Position numbers and translations under genes: made by a program. Positions 45,065-54,646 of a stretch of DNA of 64,000 bases are shown in pieces. Origin of the DNA: Pseudomonadota bacterium (GTDB taxonomy: Bacteria; Pseudomonadota; Gammaproteobacteria; Xanthomonadales; Rhodanobacteraceae); NCBI GenBank assembly GCA_021792975.1, contig JAJYTR010000007.1, forward strand, positions 1 through 64,000, read 5' to 3'. Within the stretch, counting starts at the first letter, position 1. The number at the start of each line of letters is the position of its first letter. The notes below the pieces were generated by a model that was given only the letters and a program-made list of their open reading frames with translations, did no database searches and had not been told where the DNA came from.

Positions 45065-46732
45065 ATGGCCGATCAAGTCCTCACCGATACTTTTTTCGAG
45101 CAGTTCGATCTGCATCCCGCTCTTGCGCAAGGTCTGGCCGATTGCGGCTTCACGCGCTGCACGCCGATCCAGGCGCTGACTCTGCCGGTGGCGCTGGCCG
45201 GACGCGACGTGGCCGGTCAGGCGCAGACCGGCACCGGCAAGACCGCGGCCTTCCTGGTGGCGGTGTTCAACCGCCTGCTGACACGCCCCGCACTGTCCGA
45301 CCGCCGGCCGGAAGATCCGCGCGCGCTGATCCTGGCGCCGACGCGCGAGCTCGCCATCCAGATCGAGAAGGACGCCCGCGCGATCGGCCGCCACACCGGT
45401 CTGCGTCTGGCGCTGATCTACGGCGGTACCGACTACGATCGCCAGCGCGAACTGCTGAAGGGCGGCTGCGACGTGATCATCGCCACGCCGGGGCGGCTGA
45501 TCGACTACTACAAGCAGCAGGTGTTCACCCTGCGCGCGGCCGATGCCATGGTGGTCGACGAAGCCGACCGCATGTTCGACCTCGGCTTCATCAAGGACAT
45601 CTATTTCCTGTTCCGCCGCCTGCCGCCGCGCGAGCAGCGCCAGAGCATGCTGTTCTCGGCCACCCTCAGCCACCGCGTGCTGGAACTGGCCTACGAGCAC
45701 ATGAACGAGCCGGAGAAGCTGGCTGTCGAGAGTGACACCATCACCGCCGACCGCGTGCGCCAGGTGGTGTACTTCCCGGCCAAGGAGGAAAAGCTGCCGT
45801 TGCTGCTGAACCTGCTGGAACGCACCGGCGCCGCGCGCAGCATCGTCTTCGTCAACACCCGCATCGCCGCCGAGCGCGTCGCCGAGCGCCTGCAGAAGCA
45901 GGGCATCCTGGCCGGCACGCTGTCCGGCGATGTGCCGCAGAAGAAGCGCGAGAAGCTGCTGGCGCGTTTCCAGCATGGCGGGATCGAGGCCCTGGTGGCG
46001 ACCGACGTGGCCGCGCGCGGCCTGCACATCGAAGGCGTCAGCCACGTCTTCAACTACGACCTGCCGCAGGATGCCGAGGACTACGTGCACCGCATCGGCC
46101 GCACCGCGCGGCTGGGCGCCGAGGGCGACGCGGTGAGTTTCGCCTGCGATCTCTACGCGATGGCGCTGCCCGACATCGAGGCCTATATCGGACAGAAGAT
46201 TCCGGTGGCCACGGTAACGCCCGAACTGCTGGCGCCGCCGCCGCCGCGGCGCAGCACGGCGCAGATGGCCGCGGCCACGGCCCCGGAGGCGGACGAGGAG
46301 GCTGCAGCGGAGGCACCGGCGCATGCCGCCGCCGTTGCCGGCCGGCAGCGCCATCGCCGCGGCGGCGGCCGGCACAACGGTGGTGCCGGTGGTTCCGGCG
46401 GTACCGCGCGCAAGCCGCGCATGGCGCCTCCAGCGCCGGTGTCCGCCGTGCCTGCCGCCGTCGATGCTGCGGTGGCCGTCGAGGTCGCACCGGCGCGGCG
46501 CAAGCGCCGCCGCCGCGGCGGCCGCGGGCGCAGGCACGAGGTCGAAGCCGGCAGGGCGGCAGTCCAGGCGGCCGCCGCCGGCACCAGCACGCATCATGTG
46601 CCGGCGGCACGCCGCGCCGAACTGCGGCCGCCGCGTGGCGGGGGCCCGTCCGGCACGGCTGCGCAGCCCGTCGTGCATGCCCGCAAGCCCGGCTTCCTGC
46701 GTCGCATTGCCGCGCTGTTCCGGCGTCGCTGA
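45065..46732 (+). CDS. rhlB: DEAD-box RNA helicase RhlB with long basic C-terminal tail
   Basis: [48 protein letters not shown]; divergent from trxA-rho. Confidence 0.93.
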   Translation: MADQVLTDTFFEQFDLHPALAQGLADCGFTRCTPIQALTLPVALAGRDVAGQAQTGTGKTAAFLVAVFNRLLTRPALSDRRPEDPRALILAPTRELAIQIEKDARAIGRHTGLRLALIYGGTDYDRQRELLKGGCDVIIATPGRLIDYYKQQVFTLRAADAMVVDEADRMFDLGFIKDIYFLFRRLPPREQRQSMLFSATLSHRVLELAYEHMNEPEKLAVESDTITADRVRQVVYFPAKEEKLPLLLNLLERTGAARSIVFVNTRIAAERVAERLQKQGILAGTLSGDVPQKKREKLLARFQHGGIEALVATDVAARGLHIEGVSHVFNYDLPQDAEDYVHRIGRTARLGAEGDAVSFACDLYAMALPDIEAYIGQKIPVATVTPELLAPPPPRRSTAQMAAATAPEADEEAAAEAPAHAAAVAGRQRHRRGGGRHNGGAGGSGGTARKPRMAPPAPVSAVPAAVDAAVAVEVAPARRKRRRRGGRGRRHEVEAGRAAVQAAAAGTSTHHVPAARRAELRPPRGGGPSGTAAQPVVHARKPGFLRRIAALFRRR

Positions 46733-46801
46733 ACCCCGTTCGGCACGCGCCAATCGCGCACGCCGATGGCTTATGCTCCGGGCCATGCCAGGGGCCCGTC
46801 C

Positions 46802-47482
46802 GTGATCGCATTCGAACAGGTCAGCAAGCGCTATGCAGGCGGCAGCGCCGCACTGGAGAACCTGAGCTTCCGGGTGGCGGCCGGCGAGATGGTGTTTGTC
46901 ACCGGACACTCCGGGGCCGGCAAGAGCACGCTGCTGAAGCTGGTCGGCCTGCTGGAGCGCCCCTCCGGCGGCGCGGTGACGGTCGCCGGCCGCAACCTGC
47001 GTCAGGTGCGTCGGCGTGGCGTGGCCGCACACCGCCGCGGCATCGGCATGGTGTTCCAGGACCATCGCCTGCTGATGGACCGCAGCGTGCAGGCGAACGT
47101 CGAACTGCCGCTGGTGGTGAGCGGACAGGCGGCTGCCGAGCGCTCCCGGCGCGCGCGCGCCGCGCTGGAGAAAGTGGGACTGGGCGGCATGGAGCAGCGC
47201 CTGCCGACGCGCCTGTCCGCCGGCGAGCAGCAACGCGTGGGCATCGCCCGCGCCATCGTGGCGCGGCCATCGGTACTGCTGGCCGACGAACCCACCGGCA
47301 ATCTCGATCCGCAACTGGCGGTGGAGATCATGCAGCTGTTCGCGGACATCCAGACGCTCGGCGCCACCGTGCTGGTCGCCAGCCACGACCTGTTCCTGAT
47401 CAAACGAATGCGCAAACGCGTGTTGGTGCTGGATCATGGCCGCCTGGTGGACGATGTGCCGGCCAGCGAGGTGGCCGCATGA
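46802..47482 (+). CDS. ftsE: Cell division ATP-binding protein FtsE
   Basis: GTG start; [41 protein letters not shown]; followed by ftsX. Confidence 0.94.
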   Translation: MIAFEQVSKRYAGGSAALENLSFRVAAGEMVFVTGHSGAGKSTLLKLVGLLERPSGGAVTVAGRNLRQVRRRGVAAHRRGIGMVFQDHRLLMDRSVQANVELPLVVSGQAAAERSRRARAALEKVGLGGMEQRLPTRLSAGEQQRVGIARAIVARPSVLLADEPTGNLDPQLAVEIMQLFADIQTLGATVLVASHDLFLIKRMRKRVLVLDHGRLVDDVPASEVAA

Positions 47483-48429
47483 ACGTGCCGGTGCGGGCCG
47501 CGGGTACGCCGCGGGCGCCGGTGCGCTGGTGGCGTGCGCACCGCTGGGCGCTGGCGCAGAGCCTGTTGCGCCTGCGCGAGCGTCCGCTGGGCACGCTGCT
47601 GACGGTAGCGGTGATGGGCCTGGCGCTGGCACTGCCGCTATGTTTCTGGCTGCTGCGGGTGAATCTGGACCGTTTCGGGCAGACCCTGGGCGAGGGCCAG
47701 GCGGTCAACGTGTTCCTGCGTCCGGCCGCGGATGCCGCACAAGCCGGAAGGCTGGCGCGGCGCGTGCAGGCCATGGCGGACGTGGCCGCGGTGCGCCTGA
47801 AGTCCCCGCAGCAGGGGCTGGCCGAACTGGGTGCCCTGCAGGGGTTCGGCCCGGCGCTGGCCGCGCTGCCGGACAATCCGCTGCCCTGGGTGCTGGTGGT
47901 GGAGCCGCGCGCGGGGGCTTCCGGCGCGGCGGTCGCCGCGCTGGCGCAGCGCCTGCGCGGCGAGAGCCTGGTGGCGCTGGTGCAGGACCAGGGTCCGTTC
48001 CGCGCGCGGCTGGACGCGCTGCGTGGTTTCGCCGCGCGCGTCATGCAGGTACTGGCCGCGTTGCTGGCGCTGGCCGCGACGATGGTGGTGGCCGCCAGCG
48101 TGCGCAACGACATCCAGCAGCGCGTCCAGGAGATCGAGGTGCTGCAGCTGGTGGGCGCCGGCCGCGCCTTCGTGCGGCGGCCCTACCTGTACGCCGGCCT
48201 CTGGCTGGGCCTGCTCAGCGGCGCGGTGGCCGTGCTGCTGGTGCTGCTGCTGCAGGCTGTGCTGGCGGCGCCGGCGGAGCGGTTGAACGCGGCCTGGGGC
48301 GGACGGCTGGGTCTGGCGCCGCTGGGGATCACGCCCTTGCTTGTGCTACTGGCCGCCGCGGCTATGCTGGGCTGGCTGGGCGCACGCCTTGCCAGCGCGC
48401 GCCATCTGGCCGCGGCCGAGCCGGTGTGA
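47479..48429 (+). CDS. ftsX: Cell division protein FtsX
   Basis: FtsX-like permease; VRNDIQQRVQEIEVLQLVGAGRAFVRRPYLYAG; ATGA overlap with ftsE. Confidence 0.93.
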   Translation: MNVPVRAAGTPRAPVRWWRAHRWALAQSLLRLRERPLGTLLTVAVMGLALALPLCFWLLRVNLDRFGQTLGEGQAVNVFLRPAADAAQAGRLARRVQAMADVAAVRLKSPQQGLAELGALQGFGPALAALPDNPLPWVLVVEPRAGASGAAVAALAQRLRGESLVALVQDQGPFRARLDALRGFAARVMQVLAALLALAATMVVAASVRNDIQQRVQEIEVLQLVGAGRAFVRRPYLYAGLWLGLLSGAVAVLLVLLLQAVLAAPAERLNAAWGGRLGLAPLGITPLLVLLAAAAMLGWLGARLASARHLAAAEPV

Positions 48430-48475
48430 TACGGAGCGCGTGCGGCCCGCATGTCCGCATTGCCCCGGAGCCCCC

Positions 48476-49318
48476 ATGTCCAGCGGCATCGCCAGCCATC
48501 TGCCCACCGCTGCCCCGCGCGTGATGGTCGTCGACGGATCGCGGGTGGTGCGGCGGATGATCGAACAGCTGCTGCTGAAGGAAGTGCCGGGCGTGCGGGT
48601 GGCTGCCTGCGGCACCGGCAGCGAGGCCATCGAGACGTTTCTGGACGCTCCGGTGGATTTCGTCAGCACCGCGCTGCGCCTGCCGGACATGGACGGCATC
48701 GAGCTGGCACGCCTGCTGCGCCAGCAATCGCTGCAGGCATACATGCCGATCGTGGTGGTTTCCGGCGATGTCACCGAACGTCTGCAGGCACGCCAGTTGG
48801 GCGAGGTGGTCACCGACTACTTCGACAAGTCGCTGGGCTTTCCGGCCCTGGCCGCATTCATCCGCGGCTATGTGCATCCCGAGCCCACCGCGCAGGGCAC
48901 CGTGCTGTATGTGGAAGACAGCCGCGTGGTGGCGCTGGCCACCCGGCGCATGCTGGAAAAGTGCGGACTGACCGTGCTGCACTCGATCAGCGCCGAGGAT
49001 GCTCTGGCGGTGCTGGAGGCCGCGCGCGCACAGGGCCGCGTCGGCTGCGAAGTGGTGCTGACCGACGTGAATCTCAAAGGCGCGCTGTCCGGCGCCGATC
49101 TGATCGCGCGCATCCGCGGCGAGTTCGGCTACGGCAGGGGCCGCCTGCCGATCCTGGTGATGACCGGCGACGACAACCCGCGCAGCCAGGCCGCGCTGCT
49201 GAAAGCCGGCGCCAACGATCTGGTGCAGAAGCCTATCGAGGAACGCCTGCTGGTGACCAAACTGCTGTTCCAGCTGCGTGTGTCGCAGCACCTGCGCCAG
49301 CGCGACGGCATCGATTGA
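48476..49318 (+). CDS. Tandem receiver-domain response regulator (REC-REC, no output domain)
   Basis: REC1 VMVVDGSRVVRRM...FVSTALRLPDMDGIELARLL; REC2 VLYVEDSRVVALATRRML...VVLTDVNLKG...DLVQKPI. Confidence 0.88.
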   Translation: MSSGIASHLPTAAPRVMVVDGSRVVRRMIEQLLLKEVPGVRVAACGTGSEAIETFLDAPVDFVSTALRLPDMDGIELARLLRQQSLQAYMPIVVVSGDVTERLQARQLGEVVTDYFDKSLGFPALAAFIRGYVHPEPTAQGTVLYVEDSRVVALATRRMLEKCGLTVLHSISAEDALAVLEAARAQGRVGCEVVLTDVNLKGALSGADLIARIRGEFGYGRGRLPILVMTGDDNPRSQAALLKAGANDLVQKPIEERLLVTKLLFQLRVSQHLRQRDGID

Positions 49319-50017
49319 ATGGCCGAGTTGCGTCTCCAGGCCGGCTGGAAAGCGCTGCTGGGCGACTGGTTCGAGCGTCCCGAGATGCAGGCGCTGGCGG
49401 CATTCCTGCGTGCCGAGAAGGCCGCCGGGAAAATCATCTATCCGCCCGGCCGCGAGATGTTCGCCGCGCTGGACCATACGCCTTTCGAACGCGTGCGCGT
49501 GGTGATCCTGGGCCAGGATCCCTACCACGGCCCGGGCCAGGCGCACGGGCTGTGTTTCTCGGTGCGCCCCGGGGTGCCGGTGCCGCCCTCGCTGGCCAAT
49601 ATCTTTGCCGAACTGGCGCGCGACACCGGTTTCGTGCCGCCCGACCACGGTTGCCTCATCCCCTGGGCCGACCGCGGGGTGCTGCTGCTCAATGCCGTGC
49701 TGACCGTCGAGGCCGGCCGTGCCGGCGCGCACCAGGGGCGGGGCTGGGAAGGCTTCACGGACCGCATCGTGCAGTTGCTCAACGAACGCTGCGAAGGGCT
49801 GGTATTCATGCTGTGGGGCAGTTACGCGCAGGCCAAGGGTGCGCTGGTGGATACGCGCCGCCATCTCGTGCTGAAAGCGCCGCATCCCTCGCCGCTCTCG
49901 GCCCACCGCGGGTTCCTCGGTTGCGGCCACTTCTCACGGTGCAACGACTGGCTGGTGCGGCGCGGCGGGACGCCGCTGGACTGGTCGCTGCCGCTGCGGC
50001 AGGAGCTGGGCTGCTGA
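49319..50017 (+). CDS. ung: Uracil-DNA glycosylase
   Basis: [63 protein letters not shown]. Confidence 0.97.
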   Translation: MAELRLQAGWKALLGDWFERPEMQALAAFLRAEKAAGKIIYPPGREMFAALDHTPFERVRVVILGQDPYHGPGQAHGLCFSVRPGVPVPPSLANIFAELARDTGFVPPDHGCLIPWADRGVLLLNAVLTVEAGRAGAHQGRGWEGFTDRIVQLLNERCEGLVFMLWGSYAQAKGALVDTRRHLVLKAPHPSPLSAHRGFLGCGHFSRCNDWLVRRGGTPLDWSLPLRQELGC

Positions 50018-50129
50018 CCGCTGTGCGGCCGGGCAGGGCGCGCTCACGGCCGCTTCATGCGGATAGGTGTACCATTCAGTACAGATTTATCGGCGGCCGG
50101 AACCTGCGCCCGTCCCCGAAGTCCCATCC

Positions 50130-50156
50130 TTAGCACTCACTGCAACCGAGTGCTAA
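50130..50156. promoter_or_regulatory. CIRCE element (HrcA operator) upstream of rpoH
   Basis: TTAGCACTC-ACTGCAACC-GAGTGCTAA, an exact match to the CIRCE consensus TTAGCACTC-N9-GAGTGCTAA; ends 26 bp before the rpoH ATG. Confidence 0.95.
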
Positions 50157-50182
50157 ACTGCCGCAGTCCCGAGGAGGCCGTC

Positions 50183-51043
50183 ATGTCGCAAGCGCTCGTC
50201 GCCCGCAGCTGGACCCTGCCCAGCCCGGTGGGCAGCCTGGATGCCTATATCGGCGCCGTGCACCGCATTCCCATGCTCAGCAGCGAGGACGAGCAGGCGT
50301 TGGCGCGCGAGTTCCGCGAGCGCGGCAATCTCGAGGCGGCCAAGGCGCTGGTGATGGCGCACCTGCGTTTCGTGGTGCATGTGGCGCGCGGCTATTCCGG
50401 CTACGGCCTGCCGTTGGGTGATCTGGTCCAGGAAGGCAACATCGGCCTGATGAAGGCGGTCAAGCGCTTCGATCCGGACATGGGCGTGCGCCTGGTCAGC
50501 TTTGCCGTGCACTGGATCCGCGCCGAGATGCACGAGTACATCCTGCGCAACTGGCGCATCGTCAAGGTGGCCACCACCAAGGCGCAACGCAAGCTGTTCT
50601 TCAACCTGCGCAAGAGCAAGAAGCGCCTGGGCTGGCTCAACGCCGAGGAAGTGCGCGCGGTGGCACGGGATCTGGGCGTGCCGGAATCCACGGTGCTGGA
50701 GATGGAGGCGCGGCTCAGCAACCACGACGTGGCCTTCGACGCGCCCGCCGATGCCGACGACGATGCTCCGCCGGCGCCGGCGCTGTACCTCGAAGACCAC
50801 GGCGCCGATCCCTACCGCACGGTGGCCGAGGCCGACCAGGAAGACCGCGATCTGGACAGCCTGCAGCACGCGCTGACCAGGCTGGACGCGCGCGCCCGGG
50901 ACATCATCCGCCGGCGCTGGCTGGATGCCGACAGCAGGATCACGCTGCAGGAGCTGGCCGACGAATACGGCGTGTCCGCCGAGCGCATCCGCCAGATCGA
51001 GGCGGCGGCGCTGAAGAAAATGCGCGCCAGCTTCGAGGCCTGA
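50183..51043 (+). CDS. rpoH: RNA polymerase heat-shock sigma factor sigma-32
   Basis: [75 protein letters not shown] (RpoH box). Confidence 0.97.
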   Translation: MSQALVARSWTLPSPVGSLDAYIGAVHRIPMLSSEDEQALAREFRERGNLEAAKALVMAHLRFVVHVARGYSGYGLPLGDLVQEGNIGLMKAVKRFDPDMGVRLVSFAVHWIRAEMHEYILRNWRIVKVATTKAQRKLFFNLRKSKKRLGWLNAEEVRAVARDLGVPESTVLEMEARLSNHDVAFDAPADADDDAPPAPALYLEDHGADPYRTVAEADQEDRDLDSLQHALTRLDARARDIIRRRWLDADSRITLQELADEYGVSAERIRQIEAAALKKMRASFEA

Positions 51044-51107
51044 GGGCATGCCGGGACTCGGGACTCGGGACGAGTGTGTTGCGATTTTTGGGGGCGGCAC
51101 ACCGCGG

Positions 51108-51533
51108 CCGGTGCGCTCCGTTTCATGAGGTCACTCCGGCCGGCGCCCCCTGCTTTACTGACGTCATCCCGGACGGCCCGCAGGGCCGGGCCGGGATCCA
51201 GACGGGCACTTCGCAAGTACGACTGGATCCCCGGTTCGCGCTGCGCGCGCCCGGGGATGACAGCCGAAAAGCGAAACGTCCTCGCCGCCGCCGCGCTCCT
51301 CTTTGTTGCCGTCCTCCCCGCCGGTGCGCTCCGTTTCATGAAGTCACTCCGGACGGCGCCCCCTGCTTTACTGACGTCATCCCGGACGACCCGCAGGGCC
51401 GGGCCGGGATCCAGACAGGCGCCCCGCGAGTACGACTGGATCCCCGGTTCGCGCTGCGCGCGCCCGGGGATGACGGCCGAAAAGCAAAACGTCCTCGCGG
51501 CTGGTGCGCTCCTCTTTGTTGCCGTCCTCTCCG
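51108..51533. repeat. Tandem direct repeat, 2 x 213 bp, each unit carrying a facing pair of palindromic GTCATCCCGG...GGATCCAG elements
   Basis: Unit 1 51108-51320 and unit 2 51321-51533 align without gaps and with few mismatches (both start CCGGTGCGCTCCGTTTCATG). Facing-pair elements at 51163-51261 and 51376-51474. Confidence 0.9.
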
Positions 51534-51626
51534 CCGGTCCACTCTCCATCTTGACGTCATCCAGGACGGCGCCCCTCTTTGATTGACGTCATCCCGGGGC
51601 CGCCGCAGGCGGAACCCGGGATCCAG
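51534..51626. repeat. Degenerate third repeat unit ending in a single GTCATCCCGG...CCGGGATCCAG palindromic element (51588-51626)
   Basis: CCGGT... start in register with the 213-bp period, then diverges; GTCATCCCGGGGCCGCCGCAGGCGGAACCCGGGATCCAG. Confidence 0.75.
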
Positions 51627-51676
51627 CGACGTCGCCGTCCTCCCCCCGGGGCCCCGCGCCCCGGTGCCCGCAGGCT

Positions 51677-53695
51677 TCAGGGTGCCGCTGCGGAGGTGGC
51701 GGCCCGGTCGTCCCGCGCCGCGGCGGCGCGCTCGAGCGCGCCGCGCAGCCGCGCCAGTTCGCGCGGCCAGTAGTCCTGCAGGCGCAGCACCCAGGCATGC
51801 ACCATGGCCATGCCGAATGCGGGCGGCGCGGCTTCGTGTGCCACCTGCGCGTAGGCGTCGAGCAGCGCCAGGCCCAGCCGCGGATGGCCGGCGCTGGCCA
51901 GTTCGGCGGCGGCGGCGGCGGCGAAGCCCGGACGGATGTCGTAGCCCAGCGCTTCGGCCAGCGCGGCCAGCGCGGCGTGCGCGTGGCCTTCGGCCAGCAG
52001 CACGCTGCCGGCGAGGTAGTGCAGATCCTGCTGGCGGCCGTCGTTGTCGCGCAGGTGCGGATTCTCCAGTCCGGCCTGCACCAGGCCCTGCAGCAGTGGC
52101 AGGGTGAAGCCCGGGCAGCGGCCCGAGCGGGCCACCGCGATGGCGCGCGCGAACCAGCTGGTGAGCAGCGTGCCGGGGTCGCGCATGGAGAACATGGCGG
52201 TGCGCGCCGCCTGCGCGGCGGCCGGCCGCACGCCGCCCAGCCGGCATTGCACGTTGAGCAGATTGAAGGCCAGTTGCACCTGGTCGGGATGCGCCCGCAG
52301 CAGCGGCAGCAGGCGCCGCTCGGCATCCTGCGGCTGGCCGTTGGCGGCCTCGAACTGCGCCGCGTAGGCCTGCGCGCGCGGCGAGTGCGGGTTGATGGCG
52401 GCCCAGTACAGCGCCTGCTGATCGGCGTGCCCCCACAGCACCGCGCGCTGCAGCGTCAGCAGCGCCAGCAGCACCGGCAGGCCCAGCGCCAGCGTGCCGC
52501 GCAGGCCGCGCCAGCGGCGCAGGTCGGCGAGCCACCACGCCAGCGGCCAGAACATCGTCATCGCCGGCAAGTAGTTGCGATGTTCGAAGTACAGCTCCAG
52601 CGGGATGGTGGTGGACTCCATCGCCATGCCCGCGAAGTAGAACAGGATGGCCAGCGCCAGCACCGGGCGGGTGACGCGCCAGCGCCAGCCCAGCACGCCC
52701 AGCGCCACGATGCCCAGCAGCGCCGGCAGCGTGTCGGCCGGCCGCCACAGGCTGCGCGAGACGGCGAAGGCGTCGTTGAACAGACCGGTCGAGAAGGGCC
52801 GCGGCAGCCACAGCAGCCCGAGGTAATCCCACAGCGCGCGCGGCTCGGTGAGCAGGCGCTGGACTTCGGTCCAGCGCCGCACTTCGGGCGGATACAGCGC
52901 GACCCTTGCGCCCACCCACAGCAGGTAGGCCAGCAGCAGCAGCGCCGGCAGCGCCGCGCAGATCCACAGCAGGGCGCGCCATTGTTTTCGACTGCGGCCG
53001 TCCAGCGGCTGGCGCGCATATACCGTGGCTTCGAGCGCCAGCGCCAGCACCGGCAGCAGTGCACCGTTGGCCTTGGACAGCGTGGCCAGCAGCGTGCAGC
53101 CGACCAGGCCCAGCAGGGCCCAGGCGATCCCGGCGGCGTTGCGTCCCTGCAGCAGCAGCCGGCGTCCGCGCGTGTAGGCCAGCAGGCCCAGCAGCACGAA
53201 GAACGCCGCCAGCATGGCCTCGCGCTGCACCACGTACAGCGTGGTCGAGACCATCAGCGGATGCAGCATCCACAGCGCCGCGCCCAGCACCGCGGCACGT
53301 GCCGCGCGCGTGCCCGCGGGCTCCAGCACGCGCCCCAGCCGCCACAGCAGCGCCGCCAGCAGCGTGCCGTTGGCCAGCTGCAGCACGAGATTGGTCAGCT
53401 TGAACGGCCACGGCGGTGCCGGCCAGTTACGGGCGTCGATCAGAAAGCTGAGCAGTGCGACCGGGCGGCCGGCGGGATCACCGCCGCCGGCGGTGAGATA
53501 GCGCCAGAACACCGCCCAGCTGCGCACCGGCCCGAACTCGCCCAGCTTGGGCAGTGTGCCGAAGTCGTCGAACAGGAATGGTCCTTTCAACCCCGGCCAG
53601 TACGCCCACAGCGCCAGCAGCAGCACTGCCAGCAGGCCCAGCGGCGCCCACCAGCGTTCGGCAATCAGCGGTCGTTCGGCGGCATTGACGCCCAT
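51677..53695 (-). CDS. Polytopic membrane protein with C-terminal TPR-like region (TMTC/O-mannosyltransferase-like)
   Basis: FDDFGTLPKLGEFGPVRSWAVFWRYLT; multiple TMs; STTLYVVQREAML; FEHRNYLPAM; Ala-rich TPR-like tail. Confidence 0.72.
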   Translation of the reverse strand: MGVNAAERPLIAERWWAPLGLLAVLLLALWAYWPGLKGPFLFDDFGTLPKLGEFGPVRSWAVFWRYLTAGGGDPAGRPVALLSFLIDARNWPAPPWPFKLTNLVLQLANGTLLAALLWRLGRVLEPAGTRAARAAVLGAALWMLHPLMVSTTLYVVQREAMLAAFFVLLGLLAYTRGRRLLLQGRNAAGIAWALLGLVGCTLLATLSKANGALLPVLALALEATVYARQPLDGRSRKQWRALLWICAALPALLLLAYLLWVGARVALYPPEVRRWTEVQRLLTEPRALWDYLGLLWLPRPFSTGLFNDAFAVSRSLWRPADTLPALLGIVALGVLGWRWRVTRPVLALAILFYFAGMAMESTTIPLELYFEHRNYLPAMTMFWPLAWWLADLRRWRGLRGTLALGLPVLLALLTLQRAVLWGHADQQALYWAAINPHSPRAQAYAAQFEAANGQPQDAERRLLPLLRAHPDQVQLAFNLLNVQCRLGGVRPAAAQAARTAMFSMRDPGTLLTSWFARAIAVARSGRCPGFTLPLLQGLVQAGLENPHLRDNDGRQQDLHYLAGSVLLAEGHAHAALAALAEALGYDIRPGFAAAAAAELASAGHPRLGLALLDAYAQVAHEAAPPAFGMAMVHAWVLRLQDYWPRELARLRGALERAAAARDDRAATSAAAP

Positions 53696-53752
53696 GCGGT
53701 GCTCCTGCGCGGCGGCGCGCATGATGGCACGCGCACCGGCGCCGGTGCCGCG

Positions 53753-54556
53753 TCAAGCCTGCAGCAGCGCCGGCGGCGCCAGCGGCTGCAGGGTCTCGAC
53801 GATGCCCTTGGCCACGCCCAGCGGGCCGGCGACGACGTTGCCGCTGGCGGGCAACCCATCGCGGCCCGCGAAGTCGCCGTAGCGGCCGCCCGCCTCGCGC
53901 ACCAGCAGGCAGCCGGCGGCCAGGTCCCAGGGTTTCAACCCGATCTCGAAATAGCCGTCGAAGCGCCCGCAGGCCACGTAGGCCAGATCCAGCGCCGCCG
54001 AACCGCTGCGGCGCAGATCCTCGGCCTGCTGCAACAGCGCGCGCAGCATGGCCAGTTGCGCGTCCAGATGCGCGCGCTGGCGGTACGGAAACCCGGTGGC
54101 CAGCAGGGCGCCGGCCAGGCTTTCGCGTCTGGAGACGCGGATGCGGCGGTCGTTGAGAAATGCGCCGTCGCCCTTGCTGGCGGTGAACAGGTCGCCGCGG
54201 AAGGGATCGAACACCACGCCGTGCGTGGGCTCGCCGCGATCCAGCAGCGCGATCGACACGCAGCAGTGCGGAATGCCGTGCAGGTAGTTGTGCGTGCCAT
54301 CCAGCGGATCGATCACCCAGGTGACACGGCCGCGGGCCACCTCGCCCGATTCCTCGGCGAGGATGCCGTGGTCGGGATAGGCGCGGCGGATCTCGCGTAT
54401 GATTTCGGCCTCGGCGAGGCGGTCGACCTCGCTGGCGAAATCCATGCGCTGCTTCTCGACGACGGCCAGGCCCTCGATGCGGTTCTGGTAGCGCAGGATG
54501 ACGTTGCCGGCGGCGCGCGCGGCGCGCACCGCAATCGTGATGGCGGGTCTGGGCAT
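53753..54556 (-). CDS. suhB: Inositol monophosphatase family protein
   Basis: WVIDPLDGTHNYLHGIPHCCVSIAL; GLKPWDLAAGCLLVREAGG; divergent from trmJ. Confidence 0.94.
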   Translation of the reverse strand: MPRPAITIAVRAARAAGNVILRYQNRIEGLAVVEKQRMDFASEVDRLAEAEIIREIRRAYPDHGILAEESGEVARGRVTWVIDPLDGTHNYLHGIPHCCVSIALLDRGEPTHGVVFDPFRGDLFTASKGDGAFLNDRRIRVSRRESLAGALLATGFPYRQRAHLDAQLAMLRALLQQAEDLRRSGSAALDLAYVACGRFDGYFEIGLKPWDLAAGCLLVREAGGRYGDFAGRDGLPASGNVVAGPLGVAKGIVETLQPLAPPALLQA

Positions 54557-54646
54557 GATCGGATCGCAGTGGACAAAGAACGGCGCCGCGCCGGGCGCGG
54601 CGCGCGCATTATGCCAGCCGCACCGCGGCGGTGCGGGCCTCGCGGC

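Noticed and set aside
42792-46732. rho-trxA/rhlB arrangement as a novel gene cluster
   Set aside because: Adjacent trxA-rho with divergent rhlB is long-established synteny in gammaproteobacteria; only the terminal extensions are noted as findings.
51074-51586. Overlapping 168-170-aa ORFs in the repeat array
   Set aside because: Both are translations of the 213-bp tandem repeat; the internal protein repeats arise from the DNA repeat, with no sign of coding selection.
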